Positions 44,978 to 54,312 of a DNA stretch of 64,000 bases are shown piece after piece. Under the pieces are notes generated by a model. It did not search any database. It saw only the letters and a program-made list of their open reading frames with translations, and was not told the origin of the DNA. Source of the stretch: an uncultured Porphyromonadaceae bacterium (GTDB lineage: Bacteria > Bacteroidota > Bacteroidia > Bacteroidales > Barnesiellaceae_A). The stretch lies in assembly GCA_900538705.1 (NCBI GenBank), contig UPZG01000002.1, positions 124,001 to 188,000 of the forward strand. The letters run 5' to 3'. A program made the position numbers and the translations under genes. Numbering within the stretch: position 1 is the first letter of the stretch; each line of letters opens with the position of its first letter.

Positions 44978-47900
44978 TCAACGAACTACTACCTTCCAAA
45001 CTTGGTTGTCAAAACGGACGATATAAAGTCCGCGAGGCATTGAGATTGTATCGATACCAGCTGCTTGCCAACGGTTAACCAAAGTTGTACCATCAGTAGC
45101 ATAGATACTCAACATGCCCGATTGCGGCAAGTTAACCTTGATAACACCGTCGCTACCATATACTGTACCATCGGAAGTTGTAACCGACGAAAGTGACGAA
45201 CTTGTACGTACCACAAGCGGTTCTGAATAGTACGACTCACCTGCGGGATAAACAGCCGTTACTTGATATTGGTACTCGGCTTCTACAGGTACAACATCGT
45301 CATACTGAGGTTGTTCAACAGGAGCAGACGTAATCTTGACACCATCACGATATACGTTATATCCCATGGGTTCTTCTAACTCTGGAGTTCCTGTAATAGG
45401 TTTATAGGTAATATCATCAATCATCAATCCCAATCCACCCAATGATGTATGGTGTATCGCAAAATATTTTGCATCTTGAGGCAGACGATATGTATAACGA
45501 CTCCATGTAGCCGGTATTGTCATGGCATCCATTACCTGGAAGCTCTCGGGGTCGGCAGTAGTAGTAGAGTATAGGAACTCAACCTTGGCAAGGGCATAAC
45601 CTATAGTGACAGATTTTGCATAGAACGATACCTCGCTAGCGCTTTCTACCGTAGGAGAAATCAACCAGTCGTCATTGGGCACCTCAGGATTTTCATTATA
45701 CATTCCAAGTAAGTATTGGTTACCCGAATAAGGACTCCAAGTCAACTCGTAAGTTTCCATATCGATGTCAGCCTCAACAGGATTGAAAACTTGGAATGCC
45801 ATAGGAGCGGCAATATTAGGATAGAGAGAAGTATTGCTCGACATACCTGTCATTTCGCCATCGGCATCTACCATTGTCCAGTTACCCACATTGCTTATGA
45901 TAAATGCTTCATAAGACTCTATATCATCAGTAATTACCGGGTAATTTTCGTAATTATCGGCGGGCATCCATGACAGATGTACGTTAAGGCCTTCTGTTGA
46001 AGCTCCTAATCCCGATACGATAGGAAGCACTGGTTTTACTACATTCACGATTATTTCGTCAGAGAGGTTGTTGTCGGCCTTTTCATCTTTGCTACATACG
46101 ACACGTGCCGAATATGCAATGTCGGAATCGGCTGCATCGAGAGTCTCGAAACAATCAAACATAAACTGAGCGGTTTCGCCGGCTGCTAATGAAGCTGCTG
46201 CATCTTGCGTTTGCACGGTTTCGCCATTACGCAACAGTTCTACAGAATATGAGTCAATCTCTTTAGCACCGCTATTTTCTACCGTAACAGTAACGATAAA
46301 AGTTTTATCGGGGTCGACCCATCCATCAGCTACTACCGATGCGGGACGCAAATCGTAGCAGTCGTCAAAAAGTGATATACAGTCTACATGTATATTACGT
46401 CCTTGAGCCGAGATACCTTTAAGGGCAAAAGCCAAGCTGTCACAACCTTCAAAAGAAGCCAACGATACAACATGTTGCTGCCATTCGTTTTCGGTTGCAG
46501 CTGTACCCAAAATAAATTTCTCACCTACACTCTGCCAGTCGGCACCATTGGCAGAAACTTCTATCTGCAAACCATCTTGGTTTGTTGCATCGGCCGTATG
46601 GAACATATAGAATGATAAGGCAGGATGTACCATTTCCGATATGTTGAATATAGGAGAATGGAAGCGCTCGGTAGTTCCTTCGGGAGCAACAGCCGAACGG
46701 AATGTGATAAGACCAGCATCGTCGTCCCATGCATAAGTTTGTGGGCTATAACCGTAGGTCATCACTATCCAATATTTTTCGTTATTGGTACCTATATTCT
46801 CAGAATACCAGGGATAGGTATCAGTTTCAGTCATCATGAAAGACTCGGTCATAGGAGCCATATACGGCTCACCTACAACTACATATGATGTAGTATCTTG
46901 TTCGCCGGCAACTTCACCATTGACAGCCCATACAGTATAACGAGCCAATACCTGCTGAGTAGTAGTAAAAGTAATGCTCTCATCAACGAAATTTTGTTGC
47001 GACAAACCGCTTTGTACGCATACAGTATCGTCTCTCATAACTGTATAGGTAAGAGCATCTACATCGACATAACCTTGATGAACGCCAGCCTGCGGAGCCT
47101 GCCATGACAAAGAAGGACAGCCATCGACAACTTTTACATCCAATCCGTTTACAGCAAGAGGCTCGTCGTAACCTATATATGAAGACACTTCTACCTTTTC
47201 ACTCTCACCACCTTTATTACGAGCTACTATTGTATAGGTATACTCTCCAGAAGTTTCTACCTCATCGCGGAATTGGCAAGTTTCACCCATAACAGGATTT
47301 TCGAAAGTTTTAATAGGGTTACCAACTTCATTGCGGTATACCTCTACTGCATCTAATGACGACAACTCGCCGCCGTCTACATTGAGAGAAGGCGCAATAA
47401 AAGAAATATCGGCATACAAGCCGCCTTGCTCGCCCGGAGTAATCGAAGCATCACTAACCGTAGCAGGAGCGACCTCGTTTGATATCTCTTCTATACGGAT
47501 GTCGTCTAGGAAAAGATAATATGTATCGGGGTCACTTATCTCATGAAAGCCCACATGATAAGTTGCTGTTTCGGGTACTGTAAAAAGAAATTCCGAAAGA
47601 CGGAACTCACTGTTCCACATTACGACAACAGTGCCCAAATCTGTGTGACTGGAGGGTTGTAAATCTTTTCCTACGGTAACTGACACTTTCTCATACGTTG
47701 ACATATACTTTCCTTGCGTGGTAAAGGATACTTTGTATTCCTTACCAGCCTCCAAATTGAATGCTGGAGTAAAAAGCCAATCGTCACCTGCATTGTATGA
47801 ATGATAATCATAACGTACCAATTTAGCATTAGCATCGTACGTCCATGTCTTACCATCGTTGTTGGCATCTACCACCGTAAATCGTTCCATCGAGGATGCC

Positions 47901-47995
47901 TCGTCGAACGACTCTACAAAAGGCAGAGCTTCTTGAGCGCTGAGAAATTGCGCCATACAGAAACTGCAAACCAGAGTAAAAGGAATTTTTTTCAT
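44978..47995 (-). CDS. Secreted T9SS type A sorting protein with choice-of-anchor J / fibronectin III repeats
   Basis: A 1005-residue surface or secreted protein. Signal peptide ends near LSAQ. A choice-of-anchor J-like module is at about residues 22-165, followed by fibronectin III-like modules (LSSLDAVEVYRN, EYTYTIVARNKGG), a second J-like module near 380-545, a CARDB-like module, and a third J-like module near 680-850 before a last fibronectin module. The C-terminus (IYATDGTTLVNRW to the end) is a type A T9SS sorting domain. The architecture and the SYIGYDEP linker resemble the 2953-5895 protein, so both belong to one adhesin-like family. ATG 47995 starts the signal peptide; the frame to 48073 is rejected. 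It is divergent from a TPR/HTH regulator. Confidence 0.85.
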   Translation of the reverse strand: MKKIPFTLVCSFCMAQFLSAQEALPFVESFDEASSMERFTVVDANNDGKTWTYDANAKLVRYDYHSYNAGDDWLFTPAFNLEAGKEYKVSFTTQGKYMSTYEKVSVTVGKDLQPSSHTDLGTVVVMWNSEFRLSEFLFTVPETATYHVGFHEISDPDTYYLFLDDIRIEEISNEVAPATVSDASITPGEQGGLYADISFIAPSLNVDGGELSSLDAVEVYRNEVGNPIKTFENPVMGETCQFRDEVETSGEYTYTIVARNKGGESEKVEVSSYIGYDEPLAVNGLDVKVVDGCPSLSWQAPQAGVHQGYVDVDALTYTVMRDDTVCVQSGLSQQNFVDESITFTTTQQVLARYTVWAVNGEVAGEQDTTSYVVVGEPYMAPMTESFMMTETDTYPWYSENIGTNNEKYWIVMTYGYSPQTYAWDDDAGLITFRSAVAPEGTTERFHSPIFNISEMVHPALSFYMFHTADATNQDGLQIEVSANGADWQSVGEKFILGTAATENEWQQHVVSLASFEGCDSLAFALKGISAQGRNIHVDCISLFDDCYDLRPASVVADGWVDPDKTFIVTVTVENSGAKEIDSYSVELLRNGETVQTQDAAASLAAGETAQFMFDCFETLDAADSDIAYSARVVCSKDEKADNNLSDEIIVNVVKPVLPIVSGLGASTEGLNVHLSWMPADNYENYPVITDDIESYEAFIISNVGNWTMVDADGEMTGMSSNTSLYPNIAAPMAFQVFNPVEADIDMETYELTWSPYSGNQYLLGMYNENPEVPNDDWLISPTVESASEVSFYAKSVTIGYALAKVEFLYSTTTADPESFQVMDAMTIPATWSRYTYRLPQDAKYFAIHHTSLGGLGLMIDDITYKPITGTPELEEPMGYNVYRDGVKITSAPVEQPQYDDVVPVEAEYQYQVTAVYPAGESYYSEPLVVRTSSSLSSVTTSDGTVYGSDGVIKVNLPQSGMLSIYATDGTTLVNRWQAAGIDTISMPRGLYIVRFDNQVWKVVVR

Positions 47996-48081
47996 AAGCA
48001 CTTTTTTTGTTTGATTTTTACAATGCAAATATTGCTCCAACTTACAAAAAAACGTAATTTCTGATAGGGACAATATAGGGA

Positions 48082-48105
48082 CAAAATTAATTTTCTATAC
48101 TTTTG
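48082..48105. promoter_or_regulatory. Divergent -7 boxes
   Basis: On the minus strand TAATTTTG at 48082-48089 could direct the T9SS gene (leader about 80 nt). On the plus strand TACTTTTG at 48098-48105 ends only 4 bases before the regulator's ATG at 48110. Neither has a good -33 element. The close overlap would make the two promoters compete. Confidence 0.4.
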
Positions 48106-48109
48106 CGGT

Positions 48110-49600
48110 ATGAAGTTACTTTTAGTTCTTGTTTTATTAGTCTCTGTTACTTTTCACTGTTCAGCAGCTGTAGAACCCGACACTGCACGTATCCATTTAC
48201 TGCAACGACACAAAAAATATCAAGCAAAAGGCGACTTGTTCAATGATTACCTACTTCTCATACAAGCTGCCGAGAAATATAACGCAGAGAAAAATTATGG
48301 TTATTTGGCCGATACACATAATAAGTTAGGGAATCTTTTCGACCAACTGAATGAGACCGAATCGGCTTTGAAAAACTTTAAGCAAGCAGAAAAATATTTC
48401 AAGGCAAACGGTGACAGTATATCTACAACAAAAGTAAAGCTCAACATAGCCAACTGCTACTTCAAACAGGGCGAAAGAGAGAAGGCTTTGAAGATTCTTT
48501 TACCTTTGGAATCGAGTTCTGCAGCCCAACAAGATACGGCTTACCATGCCAGTGTATTGTTCTCCTTGCTGCGTTCTCTGCTTAGCGCCAACGATATGCC
48601 GGCATACTATCATTATATTGATATCCTTACCAAATTACCTATAACAGACTCTATACTCGAATATAAACGCAATACTCATATAGGATTTTACCACTACTTG
48701 CGCAAGGAGTATAATGCCTCTATCAATCTGTATCATAAAGCTCTTACAGAGGCTGAGAAAAGAGGAGACCCTGCTGTGTCCAGTTGTATTCTCGGACTAA
48801 TATACAACTACACTGCCATACAACAATATGACAGCGCTACAATTTACTGGAACAAATACTACGCCTTCAAGGACTCGACAGAACATATTACGTATGCATC
48901 ACAGATAAAGCAAACCGAATCGCTCAATACCATCAGAAATTATGAAGCTCAATTGCAACAAGAACAGGAGAAAAGAATGCTGTTACAACAAATAATGATT
49001 CTTTTCGCGGCATTGATAGTTCTGATTATAGCGGGTATCATCGTCATTCTGCGAAATAAAAAGATGAAAGAGCGAATGGAGCAAGAGCTAGAAGAGGCAA
49101 AAAATCGTGAACTTACAACTTTATTGGAGAATGAACGCTTGCAAAACGAATCGAGAAGACTGGAACTTGAGAACCAAAACCGTCGTTTATGCTTCAACTT
49201 GATGGTTCTTGAAGAGAAAGCCAATGCCCTGAAATCGATACAACAACAAATCATGGATGCCAACGAGAACGGGAAAGTACCGGCCGATATTGCCAAGACC
49301 ATAGATACTCAAATAAAGTACCACTTGCAAGATGCCACCAACTGGCTTGGTTTCAAAGAGGCTTTCGAAAAGATACATCCCACTTTTTCCCAAAAGCTCA
49401 AGAACAAGTATCCGAGCCTCAGCGAACACGAATTGCGATTCTGTGCCTTTGCTTGCTCGGGACTCGATAGCAAACAAATTGCTTTCATACTGAATATCCA
49501 GATAGAGTCTATCAGGAAAATACGGCAGCGATTACGCAAGAAGCTCGGATTGGCTCCTACAGAATCGTTAGAAGAACTGCTCAGGGAGTTTGCCCAATAG
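48110..49600 (+). CDS. Membrane-spanning TPR / helix-turn-helix regulator
   Basis: A 496-residue protein with a signal peptide (LLLVLVLLVSVTFHC), TPR repeats across about residues 30-270 (LGNLFDQLNETESALKNF, ANCYFKQGEREKALKIL), one membrane helix near 292-312 (ILFAALIVLIIAGIIVIL), a Glu/Arg-rich coiled coil to about 380 and a C-terminal LuxR-like helix-turn-helix (LSEHELRFCAFACSGLDSKQ, then IRKIRQRLRKKLG). By topology the TPRs should face the periplasm and the HTH the cytosol, so it may couple an envelope signal to transcription. The family is known in Bacteroidetes by sequence; targets are not known. The same-family gene at 49651 follows. Confidence 0.82.
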   Translation: MKLLLVLVLLVSVTFHCSAAVEPDTARIHLLQRHKKYQAKGDLFNDYLLLIQAAEKYNAEKNYGYLADTHNKLGNLFDQLNETESALKNFKQAEKYFKANGDSISTTKVKLNIANCYFKQGEREKALKILLPLESSSAAQQDTAYHASVLFSLLRSLLSANDMPAYYHYIDILTKLPITDSILEYKRNTHIGFYHYLRKEYNASINLYHKALTEAEKRGDPAVSSCILGLIYNYTAIQQYDSATIYWNKYYAFKDSTEHITYASQIKQTESLNTIRNYEAQLQQEQEKRMLLQQIMILFAALIVLIIAGIIVILRNKKMKERMEQELEEAKNRELTTLLENERLQNESRRLELENQNRRLCFNLMVLEEKANALKSIQQQIMDANENGKVPADIAKTIDTQIKYHLQDATNWLGFKEAFEKIHPTFSQKLKNKYPSLSEHELRFCAFACSGLDSKQIAFILNIQIESIRKIRQRLRKKLGLAPTESLEELLREFAQ

Positions 49601-49650
49601 TATTGCTACTACTGCCCCCCATCACTACACTACAACACAAGAAACGCAAC

Positions 49651-51366
49651 ATGACACGTCCTGTATACCTCATCGCAACACTCCTTTCTGCTATACTCCT
49701 CATTACAGCTTGCCGTAACGAGGAGCAAAGTATTATACAGACATTAGATATCGCAGCCACAGTTATGCAACAACAGGCCGATAGCGCCCTCACCCTACTC
49801 GATGGTATTGAACAGGACAACATAAAAACAAAGCAAGGGAAAGCCCGATATGCCTTACTCTACTCACAGGCATTGGATAAAACCGGGATAGACCTTGCCT
49901 CTGACTCTGTAATTGCCCCGGCAATAGCATATTACAGTTGTCATAAAAGCGACCCCGAATATGGCATTGCTCTCTACTATCTGGCTCGAATACATGAAAA
50001 TGCCGGAGAGATTGACGAGGCCATTAAGACCTCTATCATGGCTGAAGTCTACCTTACAGAAGCGCAAAACGACGAAATGCTGGGCCTACTGTTTGCCAAC
50101 CGTGGTTATTTGTACAGCTCGCAATATAACATTGAAGAGGAGGTCAAAATGTACCAACGTTCTGTAGAACATTATCTACAAAGCGGCAACACGAAAAATG
50201 CATGCTTCTCGTATCTATCACTCTCTAACGCATACGACTGCATGGGTGATACATTGCAGGCCTTGGCAGCATTAGACCATGCACGAGCCTTGGCCCAAAG
50301 CATTGCCGATACCTCCATTTTATATGAAACGGAAATATACCGTGCCTCACTATATGCTCATATAGACAGTTGCCTGCCAAAAGCCAAGAATATATTAATG
50401 AATGCTTTCGACCACTATTGTAATGGTGTGGCCGACACGGCACAATATTTCTTACTGAGTAATATTTGCCACCACATGGGCGAGAACGACTCGGCTCTCT
50501 ACTACATAGAACATTATGCAACCCGAGCGAAAGAGAGTGACGAGATGCTCTTGGGATATTATGCACTGAAAGGCGATATCCTCAGAGACATGCAACGTTA
50601 TCGAGAAGCTCTGGCCTGCAATGAAAAATATACCGAGACAGCCAACAAGGTGCATTTCGAGCAAGTAGAGAACTCAATAAAAGCATTAGAAATAAAATAC
50701 AAAAACCAGCTATTGGCACAGTCATACAACATATTGCGCATGCGACATATCATCGTTACAGCCATATTGACTGGAGCTGTCATTCTTTTCTTCCTCATCT
50801 TGTTGTTATATCTTCGCTATAAAGAGACACAAATAAATGAGTATTACGGGCTGCTTGAAGATGCAAAGAGCAACTACTCATCATTGAAGCAACAGTTCGA
50901 TAAACTGAAAAGGATTACCGACTCGCAAAACGATAGTAAATTTCTATTTATCAATACCCTCGATAAACGTATAGAAACGCTGCACCGGCTATCAGAGATG
51001 GCCGATGCTTGCAAGAACGACGACAAGGAGTTCTTTCGAGAATGTCGCGAATACCTGAAATCGTGCGACTATAATAATGAGTCGGTTTTGAACGACCTGC
51101 AAAAAGTCGTGACTCTCTACTACGGCAATATACCCGACTATCTGCGAAAGAACTATCCGCAGCTTAATAACGATGATATAAATATGTGTTGTATGGAGTG
51201 CCTCAACTTCACACCTCAACAGATACGCATTCTTTTCAACCACTCAAACAACAAGAGTATCTATACGAAACGTAACAGACTGCGCAACAAACTGAAATTA
51301 CCACACAACATAAGTCTCAACGAGTTTCTGCAATCGATTATATACGAATTGCAACACCCGGCATAA
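49651..51366 (+). CDS. Lipoprotein-like TPR / helix-turn-helix regulator, paralogue of the upstream gene
   Basis: A 571-residue protein with the same layout as its neighbour. The N-terminus has a lipobox (LLITAC), then TPRs (ALYYLARIHENAGEIDEAI, LANRGYLYSSQYN), a membrane helix near 368-390 (IIVTAILTGAVILFFLILLLYLRY), a coiled coil, and a C-terminal HTH-like end (LNNDDINMCCMECLNFTPQQ, KRNRLRNKLKL). The HTH is less LuxR-like than that of the first paralogue. ATG 49651 is chosen over 49603, which gives no lipobox in proper place. The 50-base gap suggests co-transcription. A lipidated N-terminus plus a membrane helix would tether both ends of the periplasmic domain, which is unusual. Confidence 0.8.
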   Translation: MTRPVYLIATLLSAILLITACRNEEQSIIQTLDIAATVMQQQADSALTLLDGIEQDNIKTKQGKARYALLYSQALDKTGIDLASDSVIAPAIAYYSCHKSDPEYGIALYYLARIHENAGEIDEAIKTSIMAEVYLTEAQNDEMLGLLFANRGYLYSSQYNIEEEVKMYQRSVEHYLQSGNTKNACFSYLSLSNAYDCMGDTLQALAALDHARALAQSIADTSILYETEIYRASLYAHIDSCLPKAKNILMNAFDHYCNGVADTAQYFLLSNICHHMGENDSALYYIEHYATRAKESDEMLLGYYALKGDILRDMQRYREALACNEKYTETANKVHFEQVENSIKALEIKYKNQLLAQSYNILRMRHIIVTAILTGAVILFFLILLLYLRYKETQINEYYGLLEDAKSNYSSLKQQFDKLKRITDSQNDSKFLFINTLDKRIETLHRLSEMADACKNDDKEFFRECREYLKSCDYNNESVLNDLQKVVTLYYGNIPDYLRKNYPQLNNDDINMCCMECLNFTPQQIRILFNHSNNKSIYTKRNRLRNKLKLPHNISLNEFLQSIIYELQHPA

Positions 51367-51424
51367 ACCAAACGAAACTGACAATATCGTCCATCCCCCG
51401 CGACACCATCTATATACCGCTGAC

Positions 51425-52981
51425 TCAGAATACCAAAGAGAGGGATGTCGATGCATAATGGGTAAGAATACCTATATCGTAGCGACGATGTTGCCAGGCC
51501 AGACAGAAAGCCAACGTATAATCATTTTTAAGGCTGAAGGCATAGCAAAGCGATGCCTCCACACGCCAATCGTCAGCAGCAAGACTGCGATAGGTATGTT
51601 GCAAGACAGGTAACAGCACATCGTCGCCCCCTTCTACTGAGGTAATAGCGATATTACAATCATAGGCCTTGCGATAACCGCTACCGGCTTCAAGCCTCCA
51701 AAGGGAACGGCCTACGACATACGAAAGATAGAGGTCGACAGCTACATCGAAATGGTTGACCAACATACTGCGTGCCGGATAAGCATAACTTGTCGAGAAC
51801 ATAGAATTACTCACTCGGGGCTGTATGGCATATGAGAACCGCTTAAATGTTCCGCCTTCGTAATAGCCCGATAAGGAAAAGATTGCCACGCGATTGCGAT
51901 AGGGTTGCGTGGAGGCTATCTGCTGATAGATATTGCCAGAAGCGTCGCCGAAGATATTTTCGGTTCCACGGCGGTCAACATAGCTACCTTTTACCGCCAC
52001 TCCCCACGAAGCCGTAGTGTCGATACGCAGTTTATACCCTGCGCCGGCCGAGCCTCGATATTCGGTAACAGCCGCCATGGGTAATTCGTTGAGAGAAGAT
52101 AATATTTTCTCAAAAGTAAAACGTTCTACCACACCCCATGCATGCCACCCCGAACGACTGAGCGGATGCAACTCCATTCCGGCCTTCCAACGATAACCAT
52201 TGTAATAAGACTCGTAATTATTTCCTGCAAAGCGCACATAGTGCATTGCCAAACCTGTGAGATGATATACCTTGGAGCTACCCATTTCGCTATAAAAATC
52301 TATATCATTGGTCTGCTTGTACTTTTCGCCTTCAAAAAATATCCCTGCTCCATAGTCACCCCAAAGATATGTACCCCCTACTCGTAAAGAGAGTTGCGAG
52401 GTTACATTTTTAGGACGAGGGTCTACCCCACGATATGCGATAGTAGCTGCATAAGAAAACTGTGCCCCCCATGCAAAGCGGCCGGCACTTCCGGCATAAC
52501 CGCCCGCAAAAGAATAACTTTCCTTATTAATGTCACCCCCTACGGAATCGGCTGTAAGATATGGATATAACAAATGGGGGTCGGAGGTCTCGTTCCAACA
52601 GACATTACGCAGACGGCTATTACTATAAGCGGCATCACCCCATAAAACAAAATCAGTACGACGGATATATGTATCGGCATCGAAAGCAAAAGCATCATAC
52701 CCGTCGCCCTTTTCATAGTAGAGCGGCTGACTCTCTTTGTCATACTCTCCGCTAAGCGATACAGAAGACAAGGAAAAGTCATAACGATGAAATTGTGCCG
52801 CCGGGTTGGCATATACATCATCGGCAAAAAGCTGAAAGCATGAGGCGTATACCCACATGCGCTCCTGAGTGCCGGGCGGGGAGGCCGGAAGCGATGCGGT
52901 ATCGGCCGGCATGGCAGCCCATGCCGGCGCCGCACACAAAAAAGCGACGAGGGGGAGCGAGAGCGATTTTACAAGGGTCAT
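51425..52981 (-). CDS. DUF6850 family outer membrane beta-barrel protein
   Basis: A 518-residue exported protein with signal peptide (LVAFLCAAPAWAAMP) and the alternating amphipathic beta strands of an outer membrane barrel, ending in Phe (ASTSLSLVF). It matches DUF6850, a family I associate with DUF4876 and TonB receptors in Bacteroidales. The last gene of the three-gene minus-strand operon, 28 bases after the DUF4876 gene. A second outer membrane channel or receptor accessory is inferred; no enzymatic motif was seen. Confidence 0.83.
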   Translation of the reverse strand: MTLVKSLSLPLVAFLCAAPAWAAMPADTASLPASPPGTQERMWVYASCFQLFADDVYANPAAQFHRYDFSLSSVSLSGEYDKESQPLYYEKGDGYDAFAFDADTYIRRTDFVLWGDAAYSNSRLRNVCWNETSDPHLLYPYLTADSVGGDINKESYSFAGGYAGSAGRFAWGAQFSYAATIAYRGVDPRPKNVTSQLSLRVGGTYLWGDYGAGIFFEGEKYKQTNDIDFYSEMGSSKVYHLTGLAMHYVRFAGNNYESYYNGYRWKAGMELHPLSRSGWHAWGVVERFTFEKILSSLNELPMAAVTEYRGSAGAGYKLRIDTTASWGVAVKGSYVDRRGTENIFGDASGNIYQQIASTQPYRNRVAIFSLSGYYEGGTFKRFSYAIQPRVSNSMFSTSYAYPARSMLVNHFDVAVDLYLSYVVGRSLWRLEAGSGYRKAYDCNIAITSVEGGDDVLLPVLQHTYRSLAADDWRVEASLCYAFSLKNDYTLAFCLAWQHRRYDIGILTHYASTSLSLVF

Positions 52982-53009
52982 TTTCGCAACAGTACAATAA
53001 GGTTGTCTA

Positions 53010-54299
53010 TTATTCTTCGACAGGTGTCACGCCATCATAGGTAACAGTAACAGACGGTGTTCCATTGGCATCGACTGCTGTATGCTGTTCTTCTATCAAA
53101 GAGGGGACACAACCGGCATTGAAATCAACCGTTGAATTATTGGTATCTTTAAGCACGCAGCGACCGTCGCTTGTTTTGTAGAGCAACTTACGACGTACAC
53201 TCTTGAAATAGCGTGTCTTATCATGGTCGATTTCTCCACAATAGGTATATCCACGGTCGAGCGAAGCATCGGTCACATTCCACACGTACTCCGAGGCCAC
53301 ACTGGCATTCACGGCATCGACAATCCACTCATTAGGCACCTTATAAGCCTTTTGGCTCATAGGGAATGTACCTGCGGGCAGCACCATGGTGTACTCATAC
53401 TCGTAGTAGTTCTCGGCAAGGAATGTCTCCTTGTCGGTAGGGATACGCGCCAAAGCCCATGCCTTGAAACCCCGATTGTGCAAAATAAAGAAACTGTTTG
53501 TGTAACAATACCATTTGTCGAGGTTAGGGACTGTGGGCGAATCTATATCGAGATTGGAAGGCGAAGAAGAGACATCGTACCACTCGAAATCGGCATGGCT
53601 CAAATCAAAGGCATTGGGATTGACCAACCGATGGTCGATACCTGTATCGCACAAGATAAGCGACTCTCCGGGAGCAACAGGATGTTCCTGCCCCGAGCCG
53701 GGGATAACGTAGATGGCATGAACAGTCATGTGCGACGAGAGAAGGTCTGGCGTATAATCGTATTTCTGCGTTGTGCTGAACTTCGACTCCATAAATGCGA
53801 GACCATCGGCATATAAAACGCGATCGGTATTATTGTATATTCTGACATATCCGGTACCATTATATTGTTTTCCTGTGGGATAAAGAGTGCCTGTGTAAAA
53901 CACTTCTTGAATAATAAAATCGCCTTTGTCTTCGAGAACGAAACTGCTGACCGTCACCTTCGACGAAGCAGGAGAAAGTTGTACCGAGCGCGTCATGCCT
54001 TGTACCGAAGCCGTGAGGGTATCACTGCCAAAAAGATGCTTTACCTCGGCCGTATAGGAACAGTCATACAGGCCGGCGGGCAGGAGGATACCGTCGCGCT
54101 GGTCGTAAGAGGTAACGTTGCCGGTGGTAATGTTGCGAAACTCAAAGATTTCCGACACTACTTGCGGCGATATGAGGTCGGCAGGATATTCGACTATAAC
54201 CGATACAGCTACATAGTTTACTCCATTTTCTTTCTCACAACCGTACAGCAATGTCAGCACAGCAGAAATAATCATAAAAATAACTTTTTTCATATTCAT
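53010..54299 (-). CDS. DUF4876 family lipoprotein
   Basis: A 429-residue lipoprotein; lipobox LTLLYGC with CEKE after the Cys. The sequence is beta-rich with WYDVSS and PGESLILCDTG near the middle, and fits DUF4876. The function is unknown; by position between a TonB receptor and an outer membrane barrel it probably binds the receptor's ligand or caps the receptor, in the way SusD-like lipoproteins do, but it is not SusD-like in sequence. It starts 13 bases after the receptor stop. Starts at 54299 and 54293 are both possible. Confidence 0.82.
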   Translation of the reverse strand: MNMKKVIFMIISAVLTLLYGCEKENGVNYVAVSVIVEYPADLISPQVVSEIFEFRNITTGNVTSYDQRDGILLPAGLYDCSYTAEVKHLFGSDTLTASVQGMTRSVQLSPASSKVTVSSFVLEDKGDFIIQEVFYTGTLYPTGKQYNGTGYVRIYNNTDRVLYADGLAFMESKFSTTQKYDYTPDLLSSHMTVHAIYVIPGSGQEHPVAPGESLILCDTGIDHRLVNPNAFDLSHADFEWYDVSSSPSNLDIDSPTVPNLDKWYCYTNSFFILHNRGFKAWALARIPTDKETFLAENYYEYEYTMVLPAGTFPMSQKAYKVPNEWIVDAVNASVASEYVWNVTDASLDRGYTYCGEIDHDKTRYFKSVRRKLLYKTSDGRCVLKDTNNSTVDFNAGCVPSLIEEQHTAVDANGTPSVTVTYDGVTPVEE

Positions 54300-54312
54300 C
54301 GTTTTTACATCA

